A stretch of DNA of 64,000 nt from JAGDZR01 sp049115695 (lineage in GTDB: Bacteria > Bacteroidota > Bacteroidia > Cytophagales > Cyclobacteriaceae): the NCBI GenBank assembly GCA_049115695.1, contig JAGDZR010000001.1, forward strand, positions 248,001 to 312,000. The letters are read 5' to 3'. This document shows positions 61,416-64,000 of the stretch, piece by piece. A program made the position numbers and the translations under genes. Numbering within the stretch: position 1 is the first letter of the stretch; each line of letters starts with the position of its first letter. Below the pieces are notes generated by a model that searched no databases, was not told the DNA's origin, and saw only the letters and a list, made by a program, of their open reading frames with translations.

Positions 61416-62462
61416 ATGTATTCGAATCGCCTCTTTGTTATACTGATTACAACCTGCTTAAGCCTAATTATTGGATGTAGTGGTACTCCTAAAGAAACAT
61501 CGGGAGAAGAGAAGTTGAAGGGAAACCCGATGCTGGCTAATGGGAAAATTGAGGTGCTTGATGACAGGTTGAAAGAAATCATTGATACAAATGCGAAGAT
61601 TGAAGTCATTGCCGACGGCCATGAATGGACCGAGGGACCTCTCTGGGTCGATTCTGAGCAAATGCTATTGTATAGTGATATTCCACGAAATGCTATTTAT
61701 CAATGGAAAGAAGGACAGAAGGCTGCTGTCTATCTACAACCTGCGGGGTTTTTAGGTGAGAATTTTGAGGGATCAGAGCCAGGAAGCAATGGGTTGCTGC
61801 TCAATAGTGATGGCCAATTGGTACTGTGTCAGCATGGGGAGCGGAGAATGGCTGTGATGACTGCATCCTTGAATGATCCAAAACCTGATTTTGTAGCTTT
61901 GGCAAGTGATTGGGAAGGGAAGCGATTCAATTCACCCAATGACGCGGCTTATATGAGTAATGGAAATTTGTACTTTACTGATCCGCCATATGGATTGCCT
62001 CAACGAATGGAGGATCCTGAAAAAGAGATTGACTTTCAAGGTGTGTATAGACTTAGTACAGCTGGAGAGATCACCTTATTGACCGATGAATTGACACGCC
62101 CAAATGGTGTGGCTTTTTCTCCTGACGAAAAAACCGCGTATGTTGCAAACTCTGATCCCAAAATGGCAATTTGGAAGGCATTTGATGTAGGGGAAGAAGG
62201 TCTGTTTACAAACGGAAGGTTGTTTTTTGACGCTACTGACAGGGTCCCAACAGACAAAGGACTGCCGGACGGATTGAAAGTGGATGATCAGGGGAATGTA
62301 TTCGCTACAGGGCCAGGGGGTGTTTTGATATTCAGTCCTGAAGGAGAACTATTAGGAATTATTCGTACTGGTGAGGCAACAGCCAACTGTGCCTTCAATT
62401 CAGATAAATCAGTTTTGTTCGTGACAGCAGATATGTATGTGTTGAAAATAAAAATTAAGTAA
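61416..62462 (+). CDS. SMP-30/gluconolactonase-like lipoprotein
   Basis: A six-bladed beta-propeller lactonase-like protein of 348 aa from the ATG at 61416; a TTG at 61386 extends it but lies outside the signal pattern. The lipobox LIIGC is clear. Metal-site residues are seen in EWTEGPLWVDSEQMLLYSDIPRN, FNSPNDAAYMSNGNLYFTDPPYG, RPNGVAFSPDEK and LPDGLKVDDQGNVFATG. It may hydrolyse sugar lactones made by the periplasmic dehydrogenase-like proteins in this region; this is inferred. Confidence 0.9.
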   Translation: MYSNRLFVILITTCLSLIIGCSGTPKETSGEEKLKGNPMLANGKIEVLDDRLKEIIDTNAKIEVIADGHEWTEGPLWVDSEQMLLYSDIPRNAIYQWKEGQKAAVYLQPAGFLGENFEGSEPGSNGLLLNSDGQLVLCQHGERRMAVMTASLNDPKPDFVALASDWEGKRFNSPNDAAYMSNGNLYFTDPPYGLPQRMEDPEKEIDFQGVYRLSTAGEITLLTDELTRPNGVAFSPDEKTAYVANSDPKMAIWKAFDVGEEGLFTNGRLFFDATDRVPTDKGLPDGLKVDDQGNVFATGPGGVLIFSPEGELLGIIRTGEATANCAFNSDKSVLFVTADMYVLKIKIK

Positions 62463-62474
62463 CACAGATTTGCC

Positions 62475-62505
62475 ATAGACGTTGGTGATATAAACCTCCG
62501 TCTAT
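62475..62505 (+). promoter_or_regulatory. Hairpin directly before a start codon
   Basis: ATAGACG (62475-62481) pairs with CGTCTAT (62499-62505), with inner GGT/ACC pairs, and the stem ends 1 base before the ATG at 62507. It could control translation of the small membrane protein or stop transcription from the SMP-30 gene, but there is no T run. Confidence 0.4.
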
Positions 62506-62506
62506 C

Positions 62507-62857
62507 ATGAAACAATCCGTAAAATTTTTTGGTATTCCGCTCAACAAACGAACTGCCGTAAGGTGGAAAATTTATCTAGATCGTGCACGCATGTATCTCG
62601 GGTATATCAATTTCGTCATGTTGGTGGTGATCTTTCTTAACTCATTTGAAAATGAGTGGATACGTGAGTTGCTAGATCTAAACAAATGGATGGTTTATCC
62701 GGCCGTTATGGTGCTATTTGTTTTCATTTCATTGCTGCTTGGCAGACTTGATACCTCGATGGGACTCAGGAAGGAAGAAATGCGAAACAATGCTAGCGAA
62801 AACCCTGTTACCATGGAGATTTTGAACAAGCTGGAAAAGATTGAAAAAAGGCTCTGA
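62507..62857 (+). CDS. Small two-span membrane protein, unknown
   Basis: A 116-aa protein with an N-terminal amphipathic stretch, two membrane segments (about 31-46, YLGYINFVMLVVIFLN, and 60-79, MVYPAVMVLFVFISLLLG) and a charged C-terminal tail. The tail (EILNKLEKIEKRL) is probably a short coiled coil. I do not know a family. An inverted repeat ends 1 base before its ATG. It is followed by a broken gene on the opposite strand. Confidence 0.75.
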   Translation: MKQSVKFFGIPLNKRTAVRWKIYLDRARMYLGYINFVMLVVIFLNSFENEWIRELLDLNKWMVYPAVMVLFVFISLLLGRLDTSMGLRKEEMRNNASENPVTMEILNKLEKIEKRL

Positions 62858-62865
62858 ATTTCCAT

Positions 62866-63054
62866 TCAGCTAGTTTTTAAAATCCTTCGGGCAATCCATG
62901 CTATTGGTAGATAGGCGACTGTGATATCCAGCACAGCAAACCAGGTAGGAGAAGGGAGCATAAAGAGATTGGTAACACGGGCAATGGGAAAAAATGCATC
63001 AATGACATGGCCTAGGAGCTGTTACAACGAGGCAGCAAGTTTGATTGGCATCAT
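62866..63054 (-). pseudogene. Broken small membrane-protein gene with an in-frame stop
   Basis: On the minus strand a frame starts with two ATG codons (MMPIKLAASL) and meets a TAA at 63022-63024. It then continues in the same frame for 51 further codons with a protein-like, hydrophobic sequence (GHVIDAFFPIARVTNLFMLP and so on) to a TGA at 62866-62868. The composition looks like a small membrane protein of about 62 residues interrupted by one nonsense codon. It was not covered by any longer frame. A sequencing error is the alternative. Confidence 0.5.
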
Positions 63055-63066
63055 AGCACCCACTAT

Positions 63067-63429
63067 ATGGAGGTTCTTAATCAATTAAAATGTATATTAG
63101 CGATAGGTGATATGAAGATTAGGAAAACAATAAATATTGAGCACTCAGCCGAAGCTGTTCTTGTAGCTCAAATAGCCGATGCGCTTGCACACCCAGTCAG
63201 GGTTTCGCTCCTGGTGTATGTGCGGAGCAAAAATGTTGTGCGTAATGACGTATGTAATAAAGATTTGGTAGCGCACTTTGATTACAGTCAATCCAGTCTA
63301 TCTCAACATGTCAAAAAATTACGTGAATGTGGATTGTTTGAGGTGACCTATCAGGACAAGTTTTCTTTTTATCGGGTGAATGAAGATTTGCTGAAATTAT
63401 TTACGACTAAAGTCAATGATTTAGGATGA
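63067..63429 (+). CDS. ArsR-family winged-helix regulator
   Basis: A 120-aa regulator. The ATG at 63067 gives a 15-residue leader; an ATG at 63112 gives MKIRKTINIEHSAE as a more compact start. The winged helix is clear: ADALAHPVRVSLLVYVRSK and SQSSLSQHVKKLRECGLFEVTYQDKFSFYRVN. No Cys metal site of the ArsR type is visible, so it may sense something other than metal. The gene overlaps the acetyltransferase by 4 bp (ATGA). Confidence 0.88.
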   Translation: MEVLNQLKCILAIGDMKIRKTINIEHSAEAVLVAQIADALAHPVRVSLLVYVRSKNVVRNDVCNKDLVAHFDYSQSSLSQHVKKLRECGLFEVTYQDKFSFYRVNEDLLKLFTTKVNDLG

Positions 63430-63914
63430 TTAGGCCAATGATCAAGCCGGACTTTGATATTGTAAAATCCATTTATTTGGAAGGGATAGCCAGTGAATTG
63501 GCCACATTCGAAACAGGGGAGAATATTGGAGGATATACCGAATGGATGACAAAGAAGCTTGCAGGTAGTGCTATGGTTTGTATTCAGGATGATGTTGTGG
63601 TTGGCTGGTCAGCACTAAGTTCTGTATCTGATAGATGTGTATATGGCGGAGTGGCGGAGGTAAGTGTATATGTCTCCGCAAATTGGCATGGTCAAGGGAT
63701 CGGCAGTCTACTGCTTGAATCTCTTATCAACTTTTCTGAATCAAATCGCATATGGACACTTCAGGCAGGTATTTTTCCTGAAAATGATGCGAGTGTTGGA
63801 CTGCACCGCAAGTTTGGATTTAGAACTGTCGGGGTAAGGGAAAAGCTGGGTCAACTCAATGGTAAATGGCGAGATGTATTACTACTTGAGAGAAGAAGTG
63901 AGGTGGTTATGTAA
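63426..63914 (+). CDS. GNAT N-acetyltransferase (phosphinothricin acetyltransferase-like)
   Basis: A 162-aa GNAT protein. The acyl-CoA loop appears as WHGQGIGSLLLESLI (the R/Q-x-x-G-x-G/A motif), and strand/helix regions VAEVSVYVSANWHGQGIG and NDASVGLHRKFGFRTVG follow. The C-terminal GKWRDVLLLER matches the Pat/phosphinothricin group. Its substrate may be a methionine derivative or another amine. It is coupled by a 4-bp overlap to the ArsR gene, as in many ArsR-GNAT pairs. Confidence 0.9.
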   Translation: MIRPMIKPDFDIVKSIYLEGIASELATFETGENIGGYTEWMTKKLAGSAMVCIQDDVVVGWSALSSVSDRCVYGGVAEVSVYVSANWHGQGIGSLLLESLINFSESNRIWTLQAGIFPENDASVGLHRKFGFRTVGVREKLGQLNGKWRDVLLLERRSEVVM

Positions 63915-63999
63915 TGTCATGCTTAGAATAATTGAATGCGATTTCCATGCTGGGTCCAAAACAATGACCAAGCGTTTTACCCTTCAACATAACAAGTGT
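63907..63999 (-). CDS. Possible C-terminal end of a gene running into the window edge
   Basis: The minus-strand frame from the window edge to a TAA at 63907-63909 is open for 30 codons and reads protein-like (TLVMLKGKTLGHCFGPSMEIAF). It would overlap the acetyltransferase stop by 8 bp. The rest lies outside the window. Evidence is only the open frame and composition. Confidence 0.3.
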   Translation of the reverse strand, partial: TLVMLKGKTLGHCFGPSMEIAFNYSKHDIT

Positions 64000-64000
64000 G

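Overview
The window looks like a chromosomal segment of a marine or sediment-type Bacteroidota, most likely of the order Cytophagales. This rests on a TonB-dependent receptor of the outer-membrane beta-barrel class, a type IX secretion (T9SS) C-terminal sorting domain, a CusA-CusC fusion efflux pump, a sphingolipid/sulfonolipid operon, many exported lipoproteins, and PSD1/DUF1501 genes. The taxonomic call is inference. No tRNA, rRNA, CRISPR array, transposase, integrase or phage gene was seen.

Layout. (1) 1-4.9 kb: the end of murB, then an OmpR-type two-component system and a TonB-dependent receptor. Both promoters carry similar 11-bp direct repeats. (2) 4.9-6.3 kb: a scar region with a duplicated terminator, a relic acyl carrier protein (ACP) tail, one unknown secreted protein and a 21-bp tandem repeat. 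(3) 6.3-12.35 kb, minus strand: a tight seven-gene operon, read as SPT-like condensing enzyme, CerR-like reductase, YghO/GNAT-like acyltransferase, FabL-like enoyl reductase, FabZ-like dehydratase, FabF-like ketosynthase and ACP. It looks like a sphingolipid or sulfonolipid pathway with its own fatty-acid elongation set. (4) 12.7-24.7 kb: mannonate catabolism (uxuB-uxuA), two LacI-type regulators, and a seven-gene non-phosphorylating L-fucose pathway using a UxaA-type dehydratase. (5) 24.9-28.5 kb: an outer-membrane protein, then an exported Gfo/Idh/MocA oxidoreductase and a ChbG/YdjC-like deacetylase. (6) 28.5-34.75 kb, minus strand: a uronate operon with a catalytically dead NUDIX regulator, uxaC, a TRAP transporter and uxaB. 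(7) 34.9-38.1 kb: a PhoD-like phosphatase and a formylglycine sulfatase. (8) 38.3-44.1 kb: heavy-metal efflux. (9) 44.2-62.5 kb: GH5, PSD1 cytochrome, DUF1501, serine hydrolase, DUF3160, PVC-type cytochrome, nucleoside hydrolase, phosphotriesterase homologue, GH16 and SMP-30 genes. (10) 62.5-64 kb: a small membrane protein, a broken gene, an ArsR regulator and a GNAT acetyltransferase.

Much of the window fits a polysaccharide-degrading lifestyle. Uronates enter by TRAP transport and pass through UxaC/UxaB/UxuB/UxuA. L-fucose enters by FucP and is oxidised to pyruvate and lactate, and lactate is oxidised by an FMN enzyme. Sulfatase, GH16 and GH5 genes suggest upstream glycan attack. KDG kinase and aldolase are not in the window.
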